Positions 44,541 to 56,514 of a stretch of DNA of 64,000 nt are shown piece by piece (positions within the stretch are counted from its first letter, which is position 1; every line of letters starts with the position of its first letter). Location of the stretch: the NCBI GenBank assembly GCA_009760855.2, contig WPIO01000001.1:1763501-1827500 (forward strand), given 5' to 3'. The position numbers were made by a program, and so were the translations under genes. The notes under the pieces were generated by a model, which had not been told where the DNA came from, made no database searches, and saw nothing but the letters and a program-made list of their open reading frames with translations. Source of the DNA: Cristatella mucedo. Taxonomy: Eukaryota > Bryozoa > Phylactolaemata > Cristatellidae.

Positions 44541-45040
44541 CTAAACCAGTCGGATTATGGCGGATAATTATTATTTGCGACTATGCTAAAAATAATTTTG
44601 CCGAAGCTTTATAAAAAGCCGGCAATCTGAGGTAGAGAGCAGTCAGGATTTGATACTCGTGGCATTTACATTCGAGCAAATTGAAGCTCTTGGCCACAAA
44701 CCGTCGGTATACGTCATGGCCGCTGTCGGACCCTTTTTATTATATTTGAACGTCTATAACCGTCTGCTGCTGTTAAATAGACTTGTCTGCGGATATGGAT
44801 ACGGACGGATACGGATATGGATATGTGCTAAGGTACAAGCGCACATTTTCTCTGCGAGTTTCTGCTACTGCCGGCGTACGTGCGTGCATTGGTGCTTTAC
44901 CTAAAAGTAACTAGCCGGGCTACAGGGTTCAGGCGTCGCCGGTATTCGTCGCGCGGTGGCTGAGACTGGCACCATCGCGAGCGCTGCGTTTGCGGCCTAG
45001 TTCTGACCGGATATGGAAGCCGCACTCCACGTTTGTAACA
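44541..45040 (+). mobile_element. left copy of a long direct repeat, LTR-like
   Basis: About 500 bases from ctaaaccagtcggattatgg to gtttgtaaca, imperfectly repeated at 47624-48092 in the same orientation. It contains TATAAAAA at 44610-44617, followed about 30 bases later by gagagcagtcagga, which fits an LTR promoter. The bounds approximate TG...CA. Confidence 0.6.
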
Positions 45041-46015
45041 TTAAGTGTCGGAAGTGTGGGATCATTGCTGAAGACCCTGAGCAGTCGCCTTGCGCTAGTC
45101 TCATTGGTTTTGACCTACCGATGGCGGAAGCTGAATCTGAAAGATGGAGCTCTTTGTTGGCGCGTTTAAGTTACGAACTGAACGCGATAGGGAGGCATTG
45201 AACGATGAAACCGCTGACTGCTACGACGAACTATGAGATTCAAAAAAATCCCCTGCTAAACTTTTGCGAATTTTGTTGCCACGCTTAGCCAAAATCCAGC
45301 AAATTGGCGAGCACTATTGTTCGGAAATTACGTGACTTATGAAAATAGGCTCGCGACTTGGATATGGTGAGGCGTTTGTAGCGGCTGAGCAGTATATGGC
45401 AGTATATGGCACGTACTTGTGTATCAATTATAGATCCTCCGAAGGAAAATGTGGAGCCAACGTCGGAAGCAAGCGTTACAAATGTCTACCGCAAATATCA
45501 CGAAAAACCAGCAGTCAGCTGAGAGTAGTGCTGAGACTGGCGAGTGGCTGGAAATTGACTGGCTTCCAAATGACGGAAGCAGGCATGAACTTACTGCGGC
45601 TAATCTTCAGTGGCGATAGTGGGTAGAGGTCAGTGCGCGATAAGGTGACAATGTAGCACAGGTGTAGGCCATAGTTTAAATTCCGTGCGATTAAATCGGA
45701 AGTCCAGTATGCGGTGTGTGAAGCCAGATATTAATATTTTACACGAGAGCGCAGAAATGGCAGCCAATAACGTGCAGGTGTCTGGTACCTCAGCCTGGAC
45801 TGACGATTTGAGGTACGACGCGATCGTTCTTCCTGAGTGAGCCGTGTATAGCCACTTCGGAGCCTGCGACTGATGTAACTTGCTTCGAGCAACTGCTACC
45901 GATCGAAATGTTGAGGTTATGGACTGCTGCTCTGACGCTGAACAATCTATTTTCTCTTACAGCGAGCCTACAACAGGTGATGTCTGGACTACAAGTAATG
46001 TGAATGTGGCCAAGC
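45041..46015. other. sequence between LTR-like repeats, unassigned
   Basis: Short ORFs only (for example 45339-45626). No gag, protease, RT or integrase motif could be found. It is presumably the remains of the interior of the flanking LTR-like element. Confidence 0.35.
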
Positions 46016-46953
46016 CTTGCTACTTTGTAACGCCGAAGGCTCGGCGGGCTAAGCTTGACCTGCCGCTTACCAAGCGGCGTAACCTGGCGCCTAATGCCGT
46101 TCGGTGCGCGCCTACGCGCAATAAGCTGGCCGCCACGAAACGAGCGTTTCTGGCGCCAACCTGCTTACCGTTACTAAAGGGGGTCGTGAGTCCGCGGCGT
46201 GAACTGGAAAGCGAGACACACAAATTCGGGATTTTACTGAGTTGTATTCGCAAGCGCACAAAGTCGCTTCGCGTCTAGCTCAGTTATATCTCCAAACTCC
46301 TCGCACGCTCTCAACAGTACCACCACTCTTGCGGAGGGAATACTTCTCCAAACTGAGGCTACTTGCGTCTATAGTGGGGAACGACCAAAATAGACAGAGC
46401 CCGAACGGGAGCCTAAACCCTGACCGGAGAACTACGACTCCGTTTCCACCGGTGTGGAAGGAATACCCCACACACGCCACCTCAAGCAGTCTTGCGGAGG
46501 GAATACTTCTCCACGCTGAGGTTACTTGCGTCTATAGTGGGGAACGACCCAAATAGACAGAGTCCGAACAGGAGCCTAAACCCTGACCGGAGAACTAGGA
46601 CTCCGTTTCCAACTTGCGGCAGAAATACCCCACGCACACCAACCGCATCTAGCTCGCACCGGCAAATCCATATGCCGAGACCACGTGCGAGCGCACACAC
46701 AAAACACAAAATGCTAGCTCGGGCGCGATACGACCGTATTTAGCGGAGTCCACCGAATCCTCCTAGCGCTGTCTCGTCCTGTTCCGTCCATCGCCGGCGG
46801 ACAGCACGCCCTCCTCCCTCGCTTTCAGAGAAACGAATGCGACGGCGTCGAAGCGCGGAGCCGAACAAAAGACCAAGAACGAGCGTCGCTCGACTCTTAA
46901 ATACTTAGCTGAGACAATGGGGCAAGAGTTTAGTGGTATTGGGCCCGACAACA
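46016..46953 (-). mobile_element. LTR with adjoining primer-binding region, inserted in the opposite orientation
   Basis: The LTR spans 46953 to 46162 on the minus strand (about 792 bases), starting TGTTGTCGGGCCC and ending GTAAGCA. It has a gtatttaag TATA-like box at about 46895-46905. Just past it is ttggcgccagaaacg, a primer-binding-like site, and about 130 bases of interior also present at 13740-13870. No coding interior is kept. Confidence 0.7.
46325..46654. repeat. 165-bp tandem duplication inside the LTR
   Basis: tcttgcggagggaatacttc starts at 46325 and again at 46490. The two units are nearly identical across their length, including cgtctatagtggggaacgac and cggagaacta-gactccgtttcc. 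The 13-kb LTR has one unit only. Confidence 0.9.
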
Positions 46954-47623
46954 TGGCCCATTACGGCAAGGAATTAATACCGTCACTAGGCCACTGGAAG
47001 GGCATCTCTGTCCAGCTTGAATGTGCGAATGAGTTCCAGACGATTCTTTTTGGACAGAGTGATGGCGGAGGTTGACAGGCCAGCCAGCATCAATCAGCAG
47101 CTTCCGCGGGTATCAGACCAATTCTAAAGGCCAAATCGCCACCGCTAATCTCAGAGCTTCCAGGCTTGCTCTTAAGGTCTTGCTCTCTAACCGCACTGGC
47201 GCTCCTCTCTGGCTCACTGCTCCAGGACAAAAGAGTTCTAGCCCGCCGCCGAACGGCTCTTGTTCTCGCTAAAAATTAAGCCAAGGTCAGCAGGGCGCTA
47301 CAGCATGCCAGATGAGGAGCTGCATTTTGGCAATATTTAGTGTTGCGACAATCCTGAACGTATGAAAAGCTGAGACGGGACGCTTTGAAGTCCAGCTCGT
47401 TAGTGGGACGACCGTTGACGCGGAACATGACGTCACGACAGCCACGGCAACAGCTTAGAAAAAAACCACCCGAAAATGCTCGATAGCCATTTGCGTTAGA
47501 TCCTGACGGTGTGGCGAAGCCGAACGTTGACACCTGCGGCTGGTCTCTGCGGTTTTTTTATTCACGGCCGATTCACATTCGAGGTCTTTTTTTAAGCGAG
47601 CGGCACTAGACACGGTGACTCCG
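46954..47623. other. sequence between LTR-like repeats, unassigned
   Basis: GC-moderate. A minus-strand 85-codon ORF (47276-47533) has no recognised domain. Confidence 0.35.
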
Positions 47624-48092
47624 TCTAAACCAGGCGGATTATGGCGGATAATTATTATTCGCGATTATGCGATGGTTAATCGCCGATACCATGCGAAAAT
47701 CCGGCTCCATGAGATAAGGGGCAATCAGTATTTGAGACTCAATGCATTGGCATTGGAGCCGATTGAAGATGTAGGCCACAAGCCGCCATTGGTGTGCTTC
47801 GTGGCCGCTGTTGAACGCCTGTAACCGTCCGCTGCTGTTAAACACACTAGTCTGCATTATGAAACGGACTTTACACGTTAAGCTATGAGCGTTCGCTGTC
47901 GCTACCGTTTTCCGCTACCGTCGGCATATCTTCGCTCATCGGTGCAGCCAGCACCTGCAAGTAACTAACGGCGCTACAAGGCTCAGGCGTCGCCGGAAGA
48001 CGTCGCACGGCGGCTGAGACTAGCACCGTTACGAGCGCTGTATTTGCAGCCTCGTTCTGACCGAACGCGAAAGCCGCACAACACATCGTAAC
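47624..48092 (+). mobile_element. right copy of a long direct repeat, LTR-like
   Basis: It is collinear with 44541-45040 (ctaaaccaggcggattatgg, attgaagatgtaggccacaa, aggctcaggcgtcgccggaa, cgtaaca end). The TATA box of the left copy is not conserved here. Confidence 0.6.
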
Positions 48093-48469
48093 AGCTGCTT
48101 GCGTGCAAATGACGCTGGGGAATCGCCGGTCAGTACACAAGTAAGCTTACATAGGCAGTCATTACAGCGGTACAATAACAGAACCCCCCCTGGGACGGCA
48201 CGAAATGACCCTAACCAATACTAAGGTGAAGGCTCACGTGCTGAGTGGATGACTGATTAGGGGTGATGCCAATCACCATTCACGGCTTAGGGACCGTGTG
48301 GCACCCGTTGGGGGCTCCCGTAGGGGGCGCGTGCCACATCGTCTCTAGTACCACGCAAAAGACTTTCTTAAAATTGAGTGGATAGGTTGATGTTAAAATA
48401 AAACAATATATTATATATATATTTTTTCATATTTAAATGAAATGGATTCAGCGGTGGCTTTTCAGAAAT

Positions 48470-48658
48470 CAATGTAAACAGGGTGCCCCTTCGCCGATGC
48501 CGCCGCGGCTGCCTCACGTCCAACGTGCCTGGCTGCGATCTATGATCGAGCTGTTTACGTTTGTTTCTCGGCCGAAGTCGTCGAGGTCGGCGTCGTAACT
48601 GTGTTGGCGTGGACTGAGCTGGTTACCGTTGTTCGATGCTACCCCGTACGTCTTTCGC
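48470..48658 (+). promoter_or_regulatory. probable promoter and 5' untranslated region of the mitochondrial carrier
   Basis: CpG-rich sequence (gccgatgccgccgcggctgc, gaagtcgtcgaggtcggcgt) immediately precedes the start codon at 48659 and contrasts with AT-rich sequence before 48470. No TATA box is evident, and the transcription start cannot be placed. Confidence 0.4.
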
Positions 48659-48696
48659 ATGGCAGACCAGACTATTATTCATCTGGTTGCTGGCGG
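48659..48696 (+). CDS. SLC25A36-like: carrier exon 1
   Basis: ATG at 48659 begins [13 protein letters not shown] and the exon ends at donor GTAAGG in phase 2. It matches the start of the SLC25A33/36 subfamily (short N-terminus, then VHLFAGG-like). It is easy to miss because a longer ORF runs over it in another frame. Confidence 0.82.
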
Positions 48697-51600
48697 GTAA
48701 GGAGGCCGATCAACAGCTACGGCGGGCTCGATGCAGGCCCTGCGGGCGGGCTGCGTGCACTCAGCGCGCCTGCCCGACCTTCGCGCTTGCCTTCGGCGCT
48801 CCCAGACCCTCAGCGCGCCTGCTCGGTAGTGCTCAACGGCGTGCTCTCGTACGTCTGCATTTCGCTTGTGTCGTCTTTTTTCTTTTTGTCGTCTTTTTTT
48901 CTAATTCTGTAAGCTTGCGTTGTCCTCTTGTCTATTGCCCGACCTGCAGTTGCCAGCACGCATCGCAGTACAAGTGCACCTTAGTATGCGCCAGCCGCCG
49001 TGACTATCAAGCTCGTTTCTGTTATTGTAACCTGCAGTCCTCCATAACTCGTCGTGTCACGAGCAGGAGCACCATCCCTGGTGGTGAGGTGGTCACAACT
49101 ATTTGTAACGAATATTTCGCTGAGCTTCGTTGACGAACCACTGAGTGATCTCGGCAGACTTTTCTCGCTGCTGGCGCCGCACTCGCGCCCGCAGGGTGCA
49201 GTGACCAGGGCGCACCGCCGAAGCAAGCAGTAAACAAGTACTGGACTGTGTCAATATGCTCGAGTATCATGTGACTCTTTCGTGTGGGGGGGGGGGTAAT
49301 GCTGAGAGCCGACCGGCCCCTGCTCCCTCCTAACTGCCAGTCTCGGCATCATTATTTCCATTCCTGATCGCTTTGTGTTCGATGGGTTTTTCCGGGCTAT
49401 ACCATTGGTTTGGACAAGCTAGCGCTGGGGCATGATGTCCTGCAGCCTCGTTGTGGCCTCAGTAGGGGAGTCTTCTCCGAAGCTCCGAGTTGAGGTGCCG
49501 TCATGCTTCACTGCACTGACTGGGTTCCGTGCTGGTGAACGATTTTCTTGTAGGCACCTAAAGCTATCACTGGGGGTGGAGCTGGCCACGTCGCTTAGGG
49601 GGGGGGAAGGAAATGAACAGCCTGGCCGTTTGTTCCCGGTGTGTTTCCCGATGTGCACTAGGTATGAGCATATCGGACTGTATCGAAGTTCAGTCAAAAT
49701 GCCTGTACTTTTTAAGGCTTGTGAAAGCACGCAACGACTCCGGGTGTCGGCAATTTTTATATCCACTTGTATATCTGCTGTGCTCTGCGCTAGTCTGGAA
49801 CTTTCAGCCCCGAGTAGCAATTAAACGATCCGATTACCAGCATGCAACTTGTTGTCCGCGACCTCAGCATTTGGTGTGGAACATTTACTCGAGCAGATCA
49901 CAACTGACTCCATCCTACCTTAAGCAGTTAATCTGGGCAGCTGGTTTTTATAAGGACGATGGCGATGCTGTTGCCTAGGGATCTAACTTGATGTGACATC
50001 CCAAGCACCCACTTGTGAAAATTTTTTTTAGTTTTCTGATGCAGCACGAATCAACCCGCCTGCCTGACGGCAGCAATGCTCCTGAGCAGAGGCCTTGCCG
50101 ACCCCGAGGTGGTGGGGCTGACGAGGCTTCGTCTGCTGCTTGCTTCTTCCAGACCGCAAGGCAGGCATATGCGGTTGGCTTTTGTCGTGGCCATCTGGTC
50201 AAGCAACATCTCTCAGTCCTGGCCAAGCAGTCTGAAGTTGACCGAGTGTAGGACAGTGCTTAGGATTCTGCTTGCATAATAGTCAGCTTTGAGCAACCAA
50301 TGTTCCAGACAGCTGGCCCGGCATAGAGTCGTGACAAAAGTGTCGATCTTTGCTGGGTTGGAAAAGCAGCCTGAGGAGCCGATGGAGCTGTCGCATTGGC
50401 AGTGCACTAATAAGGCTTCCTGTGTGCCTTGGCACAGTGTCGCCATTCGTCACGTGGCATGCATCGGTAGGCCTGTAGTGACAACTGCACCGTGTGGTGG
50501 TGTGCAGACAAGTGCGCTCAACCTCCCATTCTGGTCTCGTCACCGAAGCCATTTGCATTGTCTGTATCGCCTTCTTGGCCAGATGAAGGCAGGACGAAGC
50601 AGACTGAGACTGTATCATGCCGCCTATGGTCAGCCGTGCTGCACGTTTGTGTGGTCTTGCGAATTAGCGCCGACTTTCGAGAACGCAGGCTCACATGGTA
50701 CTCAGTTACATGTAATGATTATCTTGCATGCAGACGATAATGGTGACACATAGTCTGTCGTCTGCTACCAATAGAACGCTGTGCTTCGATTTGTGGGTTA
50801 GGGTCGATGAGCCCCACCTAGTACTGGCACACGAGAGCAGTTAAGCCTGCTGCACTGTCACTGGCTGGGGTACACAACTCTCGCAAAACGACAGCTATAT
50901 TAGTGTGTAAGCACTGAAATGCTGATCGTTTCGTAGGAGTCTTCTTTGGCATCTGGTTCTTAGCTGTTACGGCATGTTGACCTTGCGCATTGTCTTTGGA
51001 ATCGTCTTACGTTTGAGGAGTTGGCCCTGGTGACCTTCACCTAGGGTTTCGAGATTGTCGGTGCAACTTCCTTAGACAATTCCTACATGTGCCTTTCTTC
51101 GCGGTGCTTGCTGCTATGAGAATGTGCCTGCTGCTGTGGTTTGGTAGCTTCAGATTTCGCAACAGCTCCTTTTCCGGAGGCTATACCTTTGGTTATGCCT
51201 CGCTGGCAATGGCTCCTAATGAGCTGAGCAGCAGAGGTCTCCGGCTTCCAGGCGCAGGCTTCCAGGCAGAGAAAGCGCTGCTGCTGTGTACTTAGCTGCT
51301 ACTGCCTGCGCGCATGCTGGGCAGCCAATGGCTGCAGCGTCCGCTCTCGTTCCTCGCAGGATCGCCGGGACCGCTGGAGCTATAGTCACGTGTCCGCTGG
51401 ACGTCGTCAAGACGAGGCTGCAGTCGAGCGTGGCTACCTTCAGAGCACCGGCCGCAGCCGGTTCGCTCGGTCACTTGCCGTGTCCTGCGCAGGTGGCCGC
51501 ACTGAGCACGTACGCCGTGCCGGCCCAGCAGCAGCGAGTCTCTCTCGTGCAATGCCTCAGGTAGAGGACTGCATGCGCCCCTCGCCTCTCCCTCATCCTC

Positions 51601-52380
51601 CTTCCCTGTGGGTGGGGAGGGGTCGCTGAAGCCGTACCGGTGCTTTACCCTGCCCTGACCTGCCCTGCCCTGCCCTGCCCTGCCCTGCCCTGCCCTGCCC
51701 TGCCCTGCCCTGCCCTACTTACTGCACTGCCTTCTCGTGCAACCGACTTTTGGCTCAGCAGCGACCGTATGACGGATGCTGGCCTCGACCTGCTTCTTGC
51801 TTTTCAGCTATAAGTCTGCTGTGTGCTCGGAATGCTGGCTGTGCCCTCTCATCCGGTGTATGGCTTTGTGTGAGCATTTTCCTTTGATCGCCATCCCCCC
51901 CCCTGTGCATGTGCAAGCCTGCATCTCGCTTGTTACATTCATTCGAAAGGGGCCGCGTGCTGCCTCCTGTGAAGCAATGCTGCTGCTTCTGCTGCCACCG
52001 GTAGTTGATTCGAGCCGGGTTTTTTCTCTTTCCTATACGGTGTGTGTACATTAGTCTCTAGTCTGTGGCTCACTGAACCATAATGGGCCGAGTCCCTGCT
52101 CTTACATGAAGTGAAACTGGCTTTCAAAGCCGGCCCACGGCTGGCCGGCTTTTCACCTTCACAGTTCGCGGCTAGCCAGTACCGCCAGCTCTTGTCCGCC
52201 GAGCCGCAGCGCCTTCCAGATCCTGCTACGGTCTCTGTCTCGGCTTCATTTTTCTCTTGCTCTGTGGATCTGACCGAGCCCTGCCCAGGATGCTGCCAGT
52301 CAGTCATTGGCCTGCCCATGGCAGTAAGTAGCATTCAGTTGCTGCCCATGGTGCCCCACCCTCTCTCTCTGTCTGTGTGT

Positions 52381-52441
<61 letters not shown>

Positions 52442-55400
52442 GTGCAATCGTTGCTGGCTGCTGCACGTGTCTGCCCTCTTGCTTTCCAGCATGCTTCGGA
52501 TGTCGGGATGCTTTACCGAACGTGCCTGGTGCGTGTGCTGCCACTTTTTGCCGGTCGAGTCACCTCGAGTAGGGCTCTCCAAGTTGGGCTCTATGTAGTT
52601 AGATGGTGAGCCTTTTGCTTATCAGAGCCACTTATAGGGTACGTGTAGCTCTACCTCCTTGCTGTTGCAGGTGCCATCACCTCCCTGTATCAAGTAGGCA
52701 GCCATGCTTGCACGGGCGTGCACCTGCCCAAGCGTGGATCGGGGCGTGCTGGCCGGTGCTAGCTGCCTCACGTTGACTGCCTACTGCCCCGGCAGCTGTG
52801 CCCGTCTAGGACGTGTGGTTGTGCTGCCTGGCCGTGCTGCCTGGCCGTGCTGAGCAGTCGTCGGCTCGTCCGAACCAGGCCGCCTCCTTCTATGCGTGGC
52901 TCACTTAAATATCTGGCTGCGTGCATGCAAATACTGTCTGGCCCACGCAGACCACGGGTGCGTGCACTTTTTTTTAGGCACATTAAGCAGACAGAAGGCA
53001 TGAGAGCATTATTCAAGGGCCTGGGCCCGAATATTGTTGGGGTGGCTCCCACGAGGTAAGTGGATTTGTACATTAGATGCTTGGGGGTTCTGGGGTTCCT
53101 GCAGTGCCGTGCACTGCGCGCAGTGCCTTTTAGCTGCGACTCGTCCCAGCAAGCCTGCATCAACCTAGATGCACAGGAGTGCTGCGTTGGTGTTGCTGTC
53201 AGCAAGCGTTGCTGTTCAGCCCCGGCTGCTGATAATTAGAGAGCACGTGCCTCTTAGTCCAGCGATGCAACCTCGGCAAGCGGCATGCCTTACATTTATG
53301 TCTGTCTGTCTGTGCATGCGCACTCACGTGTGAGAGAATAAGAAGAAAGAGAGATAGGGAGAGAGTATTGCGAGTTCCAACGTCCTCGGACCCCCTGCTT
53401 TCGCCAGGCGTGCCCAATTCTAGGAAGCTGCGTGTCGTGCTGCACACTTGGGCACCTTGGGCCTGCTCACGACTACCTGCTTCAGAAGGATTCTACTCAG
53501 GGCTGAGTGTATGCCCTCTGGCCTGTAAGCTGGGCCGTGGACTGGACCAACCAAATGCTAGCTTGCTGGAGAGGAAGAGGCTGAGTCGGGTACTCTCCTT
53601 CCAACCAAAAAGTAATACGATAGCTAAGATTGACAGCCTGTGAAGTCAGCTCGAGCCATAGAGTTCACTGGCTTCCCAGGGTAGCCAACTGGTGTTGTGC
53701 CACTGGTGTCACTTGTAGCCGATTGCTACTGCCACTGCAGCTGCTGCTGCTGCTGCTGCGGCCCTCCCCCAATGCCCTCTGCCCTCATCCACCTTTTCTT
53801 CCCTTTTCCTTCGAGCGGACAATGCCACTCTCGGCCAGTGATACTGCAGGGATCCACGACTGGGTAGGTAATTGCATCTTAATTGCTTACATAAGAGTGA
53901 CAGTCAAACTAGTTTTTTTTGTGACATCACATCGAAGTTGCTTGAATTCCCTCTATTCAGGACCCCCAGCCTATGCCAAAGAGTTCGTCTGCACTAGGTA
54001 CAAAACTCGGCAGCTCTCGACTGCTCTGCTTTCGATCGTGTAGCTGCCACGTCTGCCACCACTTTTTTCTGAGCTTCACTGGCTTTCTGGGAAGCATCAA
54101 ATCGACTTCAAGAGATCTGCCTGGTCTAGAGGTCGCAGCACTCGCTTGCACCAGCCTACCTATATGACCTCCTTGTTCCTCAAGTCACGTGCTCTCGCAG
54201 CATCATTGGAGGGCTCACTCACCACGAGGCTCGTCATCTTCCAGTCGTCTTGCCTTTCATCTTACTAAAGTGAAATCGTTTTGCTACGATTGGGCCTCTA
54301 GATATGACCAGATTCATCGACAGTCTGGAACATACTTCCGGCATATGTCGCCATCTGCAATGAGTTTGCATCACTGAAAGTCTCAGCTAAAGAGGAATTT
54401 GCTCCACTCAGCTTTCCATGCAGCCCAATAAACTTGTCTTTTTGTTCGTCTATGCTATGCTTTGCTAGCTTACCTTTGCAGGATTTAGTGCATGTTACTA
54501 CCCGAGCTCCTACCAACCAGCGCCGCTGAGTGTCATATTGTGTACAGTCATTACATCTGGATTATTCCTCCGCTTGCAACTATTTGTAAAGTGCCTGGAT
54601 AAAGATTTAGCTCTCTTGATGAGCTATTCATCTCTATTTCAACGACCAATCACTCTGGATATGTCTCTTTGCGTTTTCAATTTTTAGGGCAATCTATTTC
54701 TATGCATACGCCCAATCGAAGAGGTTCTTGTGCGATCGCATGCAAGGAGAGTCGCACGCAGTGCACGTGCTCTCGGCCGCCGCTGCAGGCTTCTCTGCTG
54801 CCACGGCCACCAATCCTCTGTGGGTTGTGAAGACCCGACTCCAGCTGGACCAGAGGTGCGCTTACTCTCAGCGTCGCGCTGCGATCGGCTCAGCTCAGCT
54901 TCGCCCAGGCGGAGTCCTGGTGTAGCGGCCCAACGAGCGAGCCGTTGCTAAGCAGCTCGAGCGTTACAGGAAGCCTGGCCACCTGCGAGCTGTCCAGTGC
55001 GTTCGGAGGATCTACGCCCAGGACGGACTGTCCGGGTTCTACCGAGGCATCACGGCGTCCTACTTCGGCATATCGGAGACCGTCATCCACTTTGCCATTT
55101 ATGAAACCATCAAGCAAAAGCTGGCCGCCCGGCGTGCCGCCGCGCTGCCTGCCGAGGGCGGAAGCGGCCGCGATTTGGACGGATTGTGGGGGGTGCAGGA
55201 GCTCGTCGAGCCCATGCTGGCTGGCGCCACGTCGAGGCTGTGCGCGTCGCTTATCACGTATCCTCACGGTGAGCCACCTCTCGTGCTGCTGCTGCTGCCG
55301 CGTCCGCCCTCCGTGAGCCGCTGACTGGCCAAAGGCCGGGCTCGAGGCGAATGGAGTGATATAAATAAGCATGTACACGCTTCGCTTGCTCGTTACTGCC

Positions 55401-55524
55401 AGCATGTAACGCCAGCTGTACTCTGGCTGTGTGTGTCTTTTCTACCTCCTTCTTGCCTTTACCTTATTCGTAATCTTCTTCTTGCCTTTACCTGGCACTG
55501 TCTATGCCTTGCTATTTGTGTCTT

Positions 55525-55562
<38 letters not shown>

Positions 55563-56266
55563 CACTTGATAAAAACGTCCTCAGAGAACTCAATCTCTCT
55601 CTAGGCGCTTTACATTTGCTGCAAAGGGAAATGCAATTGAATCGTGAGTAAAATCATGCTTGATAAACAAATATATGCTCTAAAGCTCACTGCCTGTGAA
55701 CTTGCTTAGCTGAGTCTATACAATACTATACATAAATGTATGCATCTATTACTTGTCACTCCCAGAATTAACTGGTTTATTAATATGATTAATATGGATA
55801 TATATGTGACCTAGTTTATTAAAATATAAGAAAATGAGATGGTACCTTAGCCGTGGGAGCCCTGCCCGGGGCCGCTGGGGCTAACCTCGACTCCCGGTTC
55901 AGGAACAGGGACCATATGGCATCCGACCCAGAAATGGCGTCCGAGACGCACAGCCACCAAAATGCCGTCAGATCCGAGCGCCCAATGCCGAGATCCGCCA
56001 GGCAGGCTTCATTATCTGGCCAGCAGCTACCCAGGGCACCAACCACTACTTCAGTCCGGTAGCCAGCGGGTCAGGAGAGACCGAGTTATGACCTCCAAAT
56101 CGACCTTTTTTCGCTGCCATCACCAGGGCTTCCTTACTGCTGTCCTACAGCATCGTTACGTCTATGACGACTGTGACCGCATTGGTGCCGTTGTCGTGAC
56201 CCATATATATAGTCAGCTCTGACTTACGAAATAGATATTACAAATCTGTCGTAAGTCGAATTTATA

Positions 56267-56346
<80 letters not shown>

Positions 56347-56450
56347 CGCGCACTAATTAAGGTGAGAAAGTCCATCCTTTTTTATTTCAATTAAATTTTT
56401 TTCAATTTTTAATATTATATTTTTTTTACTTTGGCCTCTGGTTCTCTTAG

Positions 56451-56514
<64 letters not shown>

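Noticed and set aside
45880..46278. 132-codon plus-strand ORF, basic composition
   Set aside because: It runs antisense through an LTR and its primer-binding region, so it is a shadow.
50289..50753. 154-codon ORF in the first carrier intron
   Set aside because: There is no domain, no matching splice sites and opposing ORFs of similar length on the other strand. Intronic GC-rich sequence explains it.
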